Part shown: piece by piece, positions 25,278-37,781 of the stretch
How the letters are laid out: each line of letters starts with the position of its first letter
Position numbering within the stretch: the first letter of the stretch is position 1
NCBI GenBank assembly: GCA_018105865.1
Contig: CM030835.1
Coordinates: 2,466,816 to 2,530,815 of the forward strand
Reading direction: 5' to 3'
DNA: 64,000 nucleotides
Origin: Metaphire vulgaris
Lineage: Eukaryota > Annelida > Clitellata > Crassiclitellata > Megascolecidae
Position numbers and translations under genes: made by a program
The notes under the pieces: generated by a model
Told to the model about the DNA's origin: nothing
Database searches by the model: none
What the model saw: the letters and a program-made list of their open reading frames with translations, nothing else

Positions 25278-26147
25278 TACGTGACTGCCAGGAAAAGGTT
25301 CCCCCCCCCCGCGTGGCTACATGGATCTGGGATTTTACCAGCTGAGACAGATTAATAATATGATGACTCGATATTTGTTTCATCGTCGTCATCGACCAAG
25401 TCTCACCGCCCGTTTAGTGTCCGATGCCATCTTTCAGAGAAGTCCGTCAGTACTTGACCTTGGTCCTGACCTTAGGGACTCCTTAAGGACAAGTTATAAG
25501 TCCTTGGTCCTGGTCTTGAGTCATCGGTTTGTCCTTGAAATCAGCCAATGACTTGGACCAAAGACCATTGTTATATTAACATCAAATAGGATTTAGGCCT
25601 AGTCTAAATTTATAACTAGATTTAGAAGCCATTCACCAAATATATTATACCCGAGTTCAAATAGTATGGCGCGAAGCTTTTTTCCACTATTTTTCTGTTA
25701 AATTCTCCTCATGATTAGCGGTCTGAGTAGGCCTATATACTGTAAGTCTAAAATTCCCGAAGTGTTGCCGGGGCTACCGTAGGCCTACTACGTGTGGTAA
25801 CATTAGTCCTCTGACCATTTGGTTTAGAGGAGCATTGAGCGCTCATCTTTTGACGGTTTCCTGGAAGTTGTCTTTTCCGTAAACAATCTCTCAATGTAAC
25901 GATCAGTTTCCAAACGCCTATAGCATTGCGGGCATTCCGCCAAATTCCTGCGACTGAACGCTGCCGGTGAGAAGTATGCGTGTCTTCGAAGGGTCTGTGC
26001 TAATTTAAACGCCTCTGCATGATCCTGTGTATCGCTGACAGCTTGTTTACAATCCGCCGAAACGGGTTCTCATTTTACGACCAAGTGATGAGCCACTGAG
26101 CAAAGGTAGGGCCTAGACCTACTTGTCCAAGAAATACCATAATCAAG

Positions 26148-26324
26148 CAGGGGCGTAGCGACGGGGAGGCATAGGCCTATAGGTATATATACCCCCTCAA
26201 AAAACTCAGACTACCTTAAAATTGTTAATGTGTTTTGTAAGATCTTCAAAGTTTTTCAAGATTTATACCTCCCCCCCAATCGCATTATACCCCCACCTCC
26301 ATCAAATTCCTGGCTACGCCCCTG
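26148..26324. mobile_element. hAT-like MITE (CAGGGGCGTAGC family)
   Basis: Ends CAGGGGCGTAGCGACGGGG / CTGGCTACGCCCCTG; flanks taatcaag and tcatcaag (7 of 8). Confidence 0.8.
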
Positions 26325-26639
26325 TCATCAAGTACTAAGCTTAGTATACGCTGACTTAGTTCGCATTTAGATCAGTGTCTTGTCTTCTGCTAATACAAAT
26401 ATTGACGTCTTTCTGTTAAGAGTCCATTTTAATTTCCGATCACTGTACTTCCTCAGAACAACTACCGACTTCACTGGCTACAAATTTACATCATACACTG
26501 TAGTCGTTGTAGGCCTATAAAAGGCAATTAGCGAGAACGAATTTTGCAACCGCGTGCAATAGGACTTACCTATGTTCTTGTAAATAATATTATTCAAAAA
26601 TTCTGTCACTACCTCCTCAACTGCCATCATCGTCGTCAT

Positions 26640-26675
<36 letters not shown>

Positions 26676-26715
26676 ATTCAGACAGGCCTACTTACCCACA
26701 TAGACTAGTCCATAT

Positions 26716-26914
26716 CAGTGGCGGTTCCACCGGGGGGCCAGGGGGCCTCGTGCCCCTCCCCTATTGAGTGCCTGCCCCCCCCCCCAGTGGCCCCCCTGTT
26801 GGGACCCTATACTTAATGCTACATACATACATTAAACAACAAATGGTTGGCCCCCATGATTAGAAGTTGCCACCCTAACGCCCCCCCACTTGCCAAATCC
26901 TAGAGCCGCCACTG
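26716..26914. mobile_element. hAT-like MITE (CAGTGGCGG family), copy 1
   Basis: Ends CAGTGGCGGTTCC / GAGCCGCCACTG with a perfect 8-bp duplication gtccatat at 26708 and 26915. The interior matches 44425-44608 and 53073-53266. Confidence 0.88.
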
Positions 26915-27445
26915 GTCCATATGGCAGCTTCAGTGAAGGAACTGGAGCCATATCTATTGCATATATTGCTGCTCTCGTCTTGCTGAAACCCTATAGCCGG
27001 TCTACATATGTATGGCCTATATACGCCAGACATTGTCTCCATTGGACAAACTTCTACTGCTTCTGATTGTCTTGTATATTCGGTGCAAAAATCCGCTGTC
27101 GACTATACATCAAAATAGCGCATTATTTAAGTCTCTTAGAGGAAATTAAATCGACCGACGAAACCAACCGACTGCAGAAAGCGATGAGATATGGGCGATA
27201 CGAGACCGCCTAATAAAATTGCCGTCGACAGAGAGAGAGAACAGCACTAAATAAAATTCTCGAAGACCGTCATATCGATGCTTTTCTTCGGACAATCGAA
27301 TAAACCGAACATGACGAAATGACTCGCTCAGACGAAGATATTTTGTCGCAAACAGATGGACTCTGAGAGCGTTATCGGTTATCTCTTGCGGCTGTCGAGG
27401 GAATTAAAACGGTCGCAAATTATTGTACAGGCTGCAGTGTCACTG

Positions 27446-27479
<34 letters not shown>

Positions 27480-27541
27480 ATCTGAATCTCATTTTATATT
27501 AGAATTTTACTGTATATAGGCCTAGGTGCAGTCATCGATGG

Positions 27542-27722
<181 letters not shown>

Positions 27723-28437
27723 AGTGTTTGGGCGATAGAACTGCCCCCGTACGCTTCTCTCTGGTGCCATTCCAGTCGGATGTTTGCTTCTGTGGGCTAA
27801 GAACAACCGCTCGGATAAGTTCTCCGGGGAGTTTGGGCACATGTGTCAGCTGTGCGCCGGACAGAAAGCGCTTAAAAGACAAGGGATTCCATCGAACAGT
27901 AAGCACTTCGAGCGCAGTTCCGGCGAAACTCTTTCAGTAGAAGCGGGTGAATGTATCGTTACTATAGCTGCTGCAGTGAAGCTAATGGCGGCGGCGGTGG
28001 TGGTGATACAATCAAACGCTTGCTTTAGATTACGATCGGAATGTCTGTGTAGGTATAAAGTGCTGGAGTTCCAGAAGCGTAGACTGCGAAGAACTTGGAA
28101 CTCTCGTTTGTGTACAATTGTTATTAGGTCTACAGAGGCAGGCTAACTGCATGTGGTTTAATCTTAAAATTAAAACGCGGATTACGGTGCATTGGTATAA
28201 TAGGCTTTATTCGTGACAAGAACGGCATCCAAATAGTATACACAAACGAGGAATAACACAAATCAACTGAGCAAAACTAAATAAAATAAACTAATTATGG
28301 GTCTAAGCTAATAATAAAATCCGTTATAAACTTTAAACGCCATAAAATCATGACATAATTAGCCTAATTTAAATTTTAATAAAATAAAAGTTTGGACAAC
28401 ACGCTCCGTAAAATGCTCTCTCTCTCTCTGCCTATTG

Positions 28438-28496
28438 TAAGGGCAGTTCTAAGGAGGATATATATATACAGTTCTAAGGATTATATATATATAAGG

Positions 28497-28552
<56 letters not shown>

Positions 28553-28570
28553 CCTTAGAACTGTCCTTAC
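28438..28570. repeat. Inverted repeat around (TA)n
   Basis: AGGGCAGTTCTAAGGA on the left and TCCTTAGAACTGTCCTT on the right enclose about 95 bp of mostly TA with two extra internal GTTCTAAGGA copies. Confidence 0.85.
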
Positions 28571-28849
28571 AACAACATCTTCCTAAGCATCTGGCTTCCT
28601 AAAGGCAATCTGACCGGGGTCCTCCTATGGCGTTCATGGAGTTGGAGTTGTTTTAACCACGAACGAATGCGCTGTTGTGAAATTGAACGCGTCGGTTTGT
28701 TTCTCTTTCGTTAACACGATCTTATAATAAACATAACAAACATCCGCGAATGAATTTAAATCCGCCGAACTCCTCGAGTTTCGCGCCGGAATTTCCGGGA
28801 GATAAGTTCAACGCCGTAAAGACATTTAAATAAATCGACAGGAAAAGGT

Positions 28850-29130
28850 GGAAAGACAAGACGAAGAAGAGGAGGAGGAGGAACGAAGAGAGGACAAAGG
28901 AGCGGAGGAAGAATACGGAGAGGAAGATAAAGAAGAAGATAAAGAAGAAGAAGAAGAAGAAGAAGAAGAAGAAGAAGAAGAAGAAGAAGAAGAAGAAGAA
29001 GAAGAAGAAGAAGAAGCGGAGAAAGAGAGGAACCAGCGAATAAACAAATAAAGAGAAGACGGAGAAGCGGAAGAGAGGAAGAGGCGGAGGAAGAGAGGAC
29101 GACGCGGGCAAAGAGAGGAGGAAGAAGTCG
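28850..29130. repeat. Purine-rich (GAA)n tract
   Basis: About 280 bp almost purely A/G on the plus strand, with (GAA)n at 28925-29016. Such mirror-like purine tracts can form triplex DNA. Confidence 0.9.
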
Positions 29131-30289
29131 AGGGGTGAGGATGACGACCGCACCCGTTTAAACGTCGGCGATTGGTTCACGGAGTCCATTTCTCTCTCCA
29201 ATGGACTCTATACTCGCCACTTCTCCATTCCTCATTTCTTCTTGAAAAGCTGACCTTAGCGACCCTCTCTCGTTAGTCATTCTGCCCTTAACTACGTCCG
29301 TCTTTAACACTTTACTCCTTTCCAGTTCTTTTCCCCCTTCCACTATTGAACCCATCCATTCTTTATCCCCCCCCAGCGATCCGTCTTCTAGGTTTCTCTC
29401 TCGTGTTCTCCGTTTTTTCAACTGTTGCCGCGTAAACAGCTTGCATTCGAGTTCAGCAACATGCACGTCTTCTGATTCACCGGTTTAAATATTGAAGAGA
29501 CTCGATCTTAGTGAGATTAGGGCCTATATTGCAGGCAAACGTCTTAGAATGGACGAGAATAATTATTTTGGAAGCAGCGTCTCTCTCTGTAGCATCGCTG
29601 TCGTCCAACGACAGCCGTGGGGACTTTGTTTCTGACCCCCGGCGATCGACTCGCAGCTGTCACCGAAGCTGTTGTTAATTAGGCTGGAGCTTAGATGTTC
29701 TGCTTTGCGTATTTTAGGAAAGAGGATTTATTTTAGAGTGTCATTTTCTGGCGTTCAGTCCAAAGTGGCTCCAATTTTCGGCCCATGGCGACAATTTACC
29801 AGCGACCAAATAGTCGTTTTTATTTGTTAATTATAAGACGTCTAACTTAGAGTATCGTTTGCCGACGTATAGGCCTACACGTGGTTTGTTTTAAATAAAA
29901 AAATTCAGGTTGAGAGAGAGACAGACAGACAGACAGACAGAGACAGACAGACAGATGTTTCAAGGCGAGCGATGAGGCCTTCGACCGGTGATAGTCGGCG
30001 GTCTAAACGCCGACTTTTGCACACATGCGTCTGCAGATGAGATGACGGACAGAGGAGAAGGGACTTAGGAGGAAGAAGCGGGCTTCTCTGGGGGGGGGTG
30101 GGCAGCGAGGCGGCGGCTGCGGCACGCACTACCTCCCCGACGATCGGCTGAGCATATGAGGCGCCGGCAGAGCGATCGTTTCGCAGATCATCCGGAATTT
30201 TGTCTCTCCACTTTTGGCCTACGCTGTAAGTGTAACTGGTTCCGTCTCACCGTTTTTAGCGATTAGACCTACTTTCATCGTGCACGAAA

Positions 30290-30306
30290 TTCCCGCAGGT
30301 AAGTAA
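30290..30306 (+). promoter_or_regulatory. Orphan perfect splice donor in CpG-rich DNA
   Basis: CCCGCAG|GTAAGTAAG at 30298/30299 fully matches the donor consensus. It lies at the end of a CpG-rich, repeat-poor stretch and could close a non-coding first exon, possibly of the downstream GPCR. Confidence 0.3.
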
Positions 30307-31372
30307 GCAAGCGCTCGCTGTGCCGCGAATTTGAGCAACGTGTCGACTTTTTTCGTAAAAGCGGAACGTCGTACACGACAAATTCGTTTACGGTCAAGAC
30401 TTTAGACGAAACTAGTGTATTAAAATCCAGTAGTAGGCCTAATCGTTTCAATGCACTTCATTGTACGTCGTAGGTACAGTAGTAACTGCAGTTTTAGAGG
30501 CAAAATATCTGGGCAGCTGACTTCAGCAGTAGGCCTACTGTACTATATAGTGGATGGTCGCCATACGCCGAGCCGCGCAGGTCAACGCTTCGTTATTATG
30601 CTGTGTCGTTTCGTCGTTTGGTAACCTTGCGATATGGAAAACAGTAGCAGCATGCGGGGCAGCGGGTGTCAGACTGTCTGGCAATTTCCACCGAATACAC
30701 CAAGTAACCTTGTCAACTATACCTATACAACACGCTTGCTCCAGTTTTAAGCTTTTAGCAATTTCGGTCAAAGTCTCAAGTCTGAATGCTACAGTATTAC
30801 AGTTCGGTAGAAACATATACATAGCGATGTCCTTTTAGTAGAAAAATGTGTCTTCAAGATGGGAATAATGAGTTAGGTCGTTTTCTAGCCCCACTTGCGT
30901 TTGCAGATTTTCTATTTTGTCAGCGCGTCTTTCGCCCATCGGTCAGTCAACCCCCGCCCCCTCATTTGCTTTCCTTGAAATGCGTAGAGCTGTTTGTTCA
31001 AAAACGTTGATCTTTTCTTCTCACTGATTCAGTGTCCAGTGATGTACGGAAAGTTACGGGCGCCAAATTTGGAAACTTCCTCTATACCTCCGCAACCTCA
31101 TTGATGCTGGCGCCAGTAATAGGCCCTAATTATTGTTATTTGGTGATATTCGATTACTTCCAGTCCTCTATACACCAGATCATTTGCAAGCTCTCGGGCA
31201 GCGCTATATAAATTTCGCTTTACTTGCTTGCTTGCTTACTTACTTAGCCAGTCGCTTTGCGAGATTTTTAAGCTTTCGAATTTTACCTTGAAATTTCTCG
31301 ACCGGCTGCGGTTTGCAATATTTGAAACAGCAAAAGTAAGTGAGTTGCTTTAGTTTTAAAGCCGCTTTAGTT

Positions 31373-31373
<1 letters not shown>

Positions 31374-31459
<86 letters not shown>
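31374..31459. repeat. (CT)n microsatellite
   Basis: About 86 bp of CT with one GCTC interruption. Confidence 0.95.
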
Positions 31460-32154
31460 GGATTTTACCTGTTCACGTATAGTCCTTGTCTTTCGCCACA
31501 TTTAACGACCGATCCAACTGGCTGCGCATAAATTCCATACGATCTTCTGACTGCCTCTTTCTGTTGGTTCTGTTGGTTCGACAGCAAACATACATCTGAC
31601 CTGTTTATTCCTGAAACCTCTTATATGAAATTCTATAGACTACGTATCGTAAACGTTTTTACGTAGCAAAATCCGTTTCTGCGTTCAGAATAATTTCATT
31701 TTAAATTTTAAAAAAAAACGAATGCAACTTTCCTGCTACAGTGTCAAAAAAGCTACTTTACGGTCTGTCTGTCTAGTAGGCGGTAGATAAACAAATGTAC
31801 CAAAGTGACAACTATGCTCTCGTAAAATATTATATAATTCGCGCGCTTCAGTTTTGAGTTGCAAAAATTGCAATTTCTACGACGAAGAGCGCAAACTCTA
31901 GGACGATACGGGAAGAGACGTTCAGTCGGATTCTCTGTTTGTGTTTAGTTACCAATATCGGCCATGCCACTCGAACGCTGTCATGTAGGCATTAAATCTC
32001 CGAGCTTGTTTATCCAAAATCTAGACGTTTGATGAAAGGCGCCATTAATCAACTGCGAAACGAAGTTGTGCACACTACAAACAACCCTTGTTGAATGCAC
32101 GAGGGGCTAACCCTGCAGCCCGCAAAAATGTCTCGACTTATGCCTTCCTCCATG

Positions 32155-32314
32155 CAGGTGCGTAGCCAGAAATTTGATTTGGGGGTATAATGTGATTGGG
32201 GATGGGGGGGGGGGTATTACTCTAAAAAATTGAAAATCTTAAAAAACAAAAATTTTGAGATAGCCTGATTTGGGGGTTATATATACCGATATACCCCCCG
32301 TCGCTACGCCCCTT
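32155..32314. mobile_element. hAT-like MITE (CAGGGGCGTAGC family), inverted
   Basis: Reverse-oriented copy: CAGGTGCGTAGCCAG at the left and CGTCGCTACGCCCCTT at the right. Ends are mutated and no duplication is visible. Confidence 0.65.
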
Positions 32315-32539
32315 CCCTTCTCCATTTCCGCGAGGCCCGCGTCATTTCACTGGGAGTGACGTTGCAAGTTATTGACTGCGTGCGTCACTACTGTACATTA
32401 GATAGAATGCAGTTGTGACCTTCTAACTCTCGCGTGCAAACGTCGACTCTGTGAAAGAAAAGGACGATAATACTGTTAACGATTGAAGACAGCAATAGGC
32501 CTACGTGCAGAAAATAGATGACAACCGGTAGAAGGTAGA

Positions 32540-32668
32540 AGGGGTGAAAGATGGCAGAGTGGGTTACATGCTGGAGCGTCAGGCTGACGGAGCGGGTTCA
32601 AGTCCCGTTAGTGTCCCTATAGTGGCTTTCACACAGGCAGTAATGACTCCTAAGCCACTTTAAATCAT
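32540..32668 (+). mobile_element. tRNA-derived SINE, family 1
   Basis: A box GATGGCAGAGTGGGTTACA, B box GGTTCAAGTCCCG about 40 bp later, then the tail AGTGGCTTTCACACAGGC ... CCTAAGCCACTTTAAATCA. A tRNA gene is unlikely because no closed cloverleaf or acceptor stem is seen. Confidence 0.75.
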
Positions 32669-32931
32669 GCTAAGTAAGTTCATTATTGTCAGAATTGTTA
32701 ATAATACAGCTTCATCACCGGCGCGGGTCCCCTCCAGGCCGCCGGGCCCCTGTGCATTTGCATTTGCCCCTTTGGCCCCCCTCTCTCTGCATTGTGGCTC
32801 GTGCTTAACCGCTGAAACTTATACACGCATACAGTATATAATAAACAAACACGTAGGTCTACTAGTCTCAGCTGGTGAAGAGAAGTGAAAGATGACCGAA
32901 TCAAGCGATTGAGTCCGCTATATACTCTAGG

Positions 32932-32934
<3 letters not shown>

Positions 32935-32998
<64 letters not shown>
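32935..32998. repeat. (TA)n microsatellite
   Basis: About 64 bp of pure TA. Confidence 0.95.
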
Positions 32999-33000
<2 letters not shown>

Positions 33001-34099
33001 GGCTATTTTGAGGTGCCTTCAACCTTTGAAACTGGTTTAGGGCCTTCTACTGCACAGTCACTCAGTCAGCATCGGAAATTTGTCGATTGACAAGTTTATT
33101 TTCGCAAACAAAAATCTTAGCAACTATGTATCGGCCTATCGCAGAAAAGCAATGCGAACTTCTCGAGGTGCGCGAATCGCTTTTCACGCAAAGGTAACTG
33201 CGTTCAGTAGGCCTACATGGTGGAGCCTATACATGCACATGGCGGCACAACCGTGTTTAGAATGTTATCTGACACATAAATAATAATATTGGCATTTTCG
33301 GTTACACCATTGATGTCGCTATATTAGCTGCATTTGCACGCACAACGCGACACTAGTAAATCGTCTATTTTCGAGATTTATGACCTGAAGATGACCTAAC
33401 ACGTGATCTAACGTGTTAGGCTGTACAGTCCGTGAGAAAAGAGTGCGACTTTTTACTCACAGATCCGAGTCTTTTCTCAGATTTCTCGGAACTTCGAGTG
33501 CATCCTTTTTTTGAAAAGTGCATCCTTTTTTGAAAACGTTATTTTGAATGTGATATTGTATATGTAGATTGTAGACTTTGCTTAGTCGAACTCCAGTGGT
33601 CTGTGAGACATGAGCTTCGAAATTTAGAGACGAAATAAATATGAATTCGGGATTTTTCAGTTTGGAACGGAGGCTATTGTTATGTTGGGAGCTATTGTTA
33701 GGTTGTTAGATTGGAATTTTTAAAAGCTTTTGGAATAGTGCGATTAAAATAGTTTTGCTTTTCAGAAAAGAACAGATACTGCTTTTCAACAAATAACCGG
33801 AAATCCTAACAGCAGAGATACGTTTGCTGCAAGCAGTCCGCTTTAAGCTGAGATGATCCTGACATATGGATCATACAGTAGGCCTATAGGCCTTTATAGG
33901 CTGCCGATGGCCAAGCTCTGCTCTCAGTATATTTTCCCCCCGTTCCTGTTTTAAAAGGACGCACTTATCGCCGAAGTCATACAACCGACGCTGGCATTTT
34001 CATTTTTCACAATCACAGTACAGTAGACTCTTCTGATGACCTTTTACGTTTACAGTGGACTCTTCCGATGACCTTTTTCGTTTTTCTGTTCGTTATCAC

Positions 34100-34230
34100 T
34101 GAACCTGGAAGCTCGATATCTGAACGGGGAGACTGGACCGACAAGCCAACGCCAGGCGGCGGCTGGAAATTTACCGTCACTGACCCAAGCATCATCGAAG
34201 GAACGAATTGCTCAGCCGATCGAAATCAGT
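34100..34230 (+). other. Anonymous exon-like open segment
   Basis: Open frame with coding-like composition reading GDWTDKPTPGGGWKFTVTDP and then IEGTNCSADRNQ, followed by a possible donor CA|GTATAA. I do not recognise the family. No supporting acceptor is certain. Confidence 0.25.
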
Positions 34231-34345
34231 ATAAACACGCACGCACGCACACACGCACACGCACATATGCCGCCTGCATACATAAGTGTGCTGTTGATAA
34301 ATTCTGTCGATTTCATGATGCCTTACGGAGCCGAGCAATGCTTAC

Positions 34346-34505
34346 CAGGGGGTAGCCAGGAATTTGATTTGGGGGGTATAATGCGATTGGGGGCATAAAT
34401 CTTTAAAAAACGTTTAAAATCTTTAAAAAATACATTAAAAACTGTAAGGTAGCCTGGGTTTTGATGGGTGTATATATACCGATACTCCCCGTCGCTACGC
34501 CTCTG
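34346..34505. mobile_element. hAT-like MITE (CAGGGGCGTAGC family), inverted
   Basis: Reverse-oriented copy with flanks atgcttac and atgtttac (7 of 8). Ends CAGGGGGTAGCCAGG / CGTCGCTACGCCTCTG. Confidence 0.77.
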
Positions 34506-34710
34506 ATGTTTACGTAGATATGATATCAGGCGAGCGCTGTGATACTGTGCATAAAGCTAAGTTTTATCTATAATTGTACTACAATTATATATAATTATTA
34601 ATGCATTGTATAAATCCTGTCCTTGTGGTCTTAATACCATGCTGTCCTTTCTCTCTCGCTTCCCCGCTCCTCATTTCCACAGACCGACGTATTTCTGACT
34701 CTCTCGATGC

Positions 34711-34980
34711 GCAGACTATATCGCCCGGATCTATTCGTCTGGATCTGCGCCAGTCGCCCAGTCCTGGCCGGAGGCTTACCGCTTCGAAGTGTTCACGATG
34801 CAACTGGGATCGGATGAAAAACAGTCGAAGAAATCACCGACAACGGCGAACCGTGCGAGCGCCGTTTGTGGGGCTTCGGCGGCCCCGGCCCCTGTTCCGG
34901 CCCCGGATCAGGCAGTCGCTGCGTCGGAAGCCGGTAACGACCAAATCGACTCAGCGTCGCTGTTGCACACTAATCGAATT
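34711..34980 (+). other. Anonymous exon-like open segment
   Basis: After a possible GATGCGCAG acceptor the frame reads YIARIYSSGSAPVAQSWPEA, then YRFEVFTMQLGSDEKQ, then an Ala/Pro-rich stretch. The balanced composition suggests coding, but no family is recognised and a competing frame is also open. Confidence 0.25.
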
Positions 34981-35797
34981 TTTGTAGCGACAGAATTTAC
35001 GATATATATATATATATATATGGAGAGAGAGGGGGAGAAAGAGAATTTGGGAGGGGGTCCACTCTCCGGCCTAATACGGATCCCCTCAACCAACTCAGAG
35101 GCACACTTGTGACCAGACGTCGAACACTTTCGGCGATTTCTGGCAATGCTGTAGGCTATCCTTCTACTCTTAACCGTCGAGTCTGTCTGGCATTTTAAGC
35201 AAGGGTTTTGAGGGTGATCAGTCAAACAGAATCAATTTCTGGGCCATATTGTGGACCTGATTGCAGCAAAGAGACTGGACAGATCAGCAAACCAGAGGAA
35301 CCCACCCTGCATGGGCAGCCACAGGAACTCATGTTAGGTAGGAGGGGTATTTCTCCGGTTGTCCGCTGGGGCGGCCATGTTGAGACTTTGAAGTTCAACG
35401 CAATGATAGATGTAAAATATCATAGAGCTCTTGTTCGTAATCCACAGAGATCAGAAATAACCCACAAAGCAGCAAATATCATTAATCAATCGGACATCGG
35501 TCGATACGAATCAACTGATAGAACATTGGAATATACAACATCAGCACCGTCCTCAAAACGTTCGATCATTTAAATGCAGAAACGAGTTCAATGCGCCTAG
35601 AACGCTTAGTGTTTCCGTAAGCGACCCTACCACCAGAGCCAACGACCAACCTGCTGCAAGCGCTTGATTAAGAATAAACACTATTAAACAGTTAGCCTAG
35701 TAGGCCTACGTATTAGCCTACTTTAGAAAGCGCGATATAAATCCACGATAGTTTACTTTTTTCTTACTGTTGCTTCGCTGCCATCGGTTACACATTC

Positions 35798-35933
<136 letters not shown>

Positions 35934-36561
35934 GGTACGAGTTGAGCGCTGGGCATAATTAATTCATTGCGGAACATTGGTGACTGCTGTGAGGTTTCAG
36001 GTGTCGCCGCAACAAACACTGGACTTTCATGGAAACCGGGCCCTATATAAACAAGCAAACAGAACCAGGCATGGAGATACAGGTGTGGTCGAGGACAAAA
36101 CGAAAATCGACATAAAGTACAAGTCGATAGTTAAACAGAACGTGCTGCTGCTGCTGCCCCTGATATCGCCCTGATGGTGTCCGCCTAATGTGACCGCGAT
36201 CGACCGAAGCTTTTGATCATCTAGCGCCAGGTTTTCCATCGGGGATTCTCTGGAGCCATTTATGACATGGTGTCGACGCAGAGGTCTTCCCCGTTCTGCC
36301 CTTTCTGTCATCGTCGGCTTCATCCGACCTTTATAAGGCAACTTCCTGCAAAGGATCCTTTTGAGACCAATCGTTAATGTGTTCGTTTCTTTTGTCTTCG
36401 ACTCCGCTTTAAGGAGATGTCGGGCCTATTACAGCATTGGCGTTAACTTTGATAAAAAAAAAGTGAAAGGTCCAATTCTGTACCTTCCCCCTTCTCTATA
36501 TATGGTTGCCCCTCAAAAGTGGGGTCTTGGCATTTATCTAATTGAATGCGGAGAGTTACTG

Positions 36562-36607
36562 CACTGGTTTTCACACAGGTTTACTTGGTCTCCTAAACCA
36601 CTTCAAA

Positions 36608-36674
<67 letters not shown>
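36562..36674 (+). mobile_element. SINE family 1 tail followed by (ATT)n
   Basis: CACTGGTTTTCACACAGG ... CTAAACCACTTCAAATCA passes directly into (ATT)n. The tRNA-like head is missing or unrecognisable. Confidence 0.6.
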
Positions 36675-36767
36675 CGTAGGAGGAATTGTAGGGCGGCTAA
36701 GACGTAAAACAACACCTGCAATTCTGTCGCTGAAAATTATAAACCATTCATAACTATCACACAATAA

Positions 36768-36847
36768 TACAGGGTGGCGCAAAAAACCTGACTATATTAA
36801 GTGCAAACCTAAATGTGACTATAGTCCGTTTTTTGCGCCACCCTGTA
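36768..36847. mobile_element. 80-bp mariner-like foldback MITE, copy 3
   Basis: Intergenic copy with near-perfect arms (TACAGGGTGGCGC / GCGCCACCCTGTA). The loop has one change, AAGTGCAAACC for AAATGCAAACC. Confidence 0.85.
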
Positions 36848-37678
36848 GAAATCTTTATTCGCAAACGCAGATAGCATAAGATAAACATCATTCTTAGCTA
36901 ACAGTTGCACATTCTGTTACTATGAAATTGACAAAATAAAGTGGTTTCTTAGAGAAACCGAAGTGTAAAATAGTGTTGACGATTCCTATAATAATAATAA
37001 TATATTATAATTTTCCACAATCGAAGGACAGACCGATGTGCACTGCTTCTGAACCAGCCTACCTGGAATTTCTTGTGATCTCGTGTTCTCTGTATTTTAT
37101 CTTGCCGCTAAAGATGAACTGACGTGAAGTGAGCTAATTCATTTGCTTCCTATTCGTCAAGTGCTTCTCATTTTCGACGGCAAATTCAATCAATTACATT
37201 TAAAACAGAATTCTTCGGTCTTCGGGCATCAAACTGTGAGACGGGTAAAACGCGTGTCTAGCATTAATTATATCTAAATTGAGCGTTTGATCATTTATTG
37301 CTTGACATTCTATCATGCATATTGAACCGCATATCAGATGTATGTGCGCTATAGACGTCACACTCACTCACTCACTCAGTGACACTCACTCGCTCACTCG
37401 TAGTCGATTAATCATTCATTCAAGCAGTCGCGACTGTCGTTGTATCGCACAACTTGAGAATGCCGATTTCTCAGTTGCTAGACGATCTGTATCGACTAAT
37501 GTTACAAATAAAATATTTTAAAATTCCGGAGCGACCGATAATATCATCTTTTCTTATATACAGTATGTTTATGTTCTAGGCAGCAGATGACAGTTTTTAA
37601 GCTGACGGAGAGAATAAACTATAATCTGAAATTGAAAACTCAACAACATCTCGACCGTTGACATTTCTGTTCGACGGA

Positions 37679-37681
<3 letters not shown>

Positions 37682-37730
<49 letters not shown>
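37682..37730. repeat. (CT)n tract upstream of the GPCR
   Basis: Ends 51 bp before the first ATG. It may act as the polypyrimidine tract of an acceptor or as 5' UTR. Confidence 0.9.
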
Positions 37731-37733
<3 letters not shown>

Positions 37734-37781
37734 CATCGTCATCAATGACATTGCATTAGGTTGCCTTAGAAAGGGAACCAG

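Noticed and set aside
28722..29201. 159-codon Phe/Ser-rich minus frame and its Glu-rich plus counterpart
   Set aside because: Translation of the (GAA)n purine tract.
32540..32620. A functional tRNA gene
   Set aside because: A and B boxes are present, but no closed acceptor stem was seen, and the sequence continues into a repeated SINE tail.
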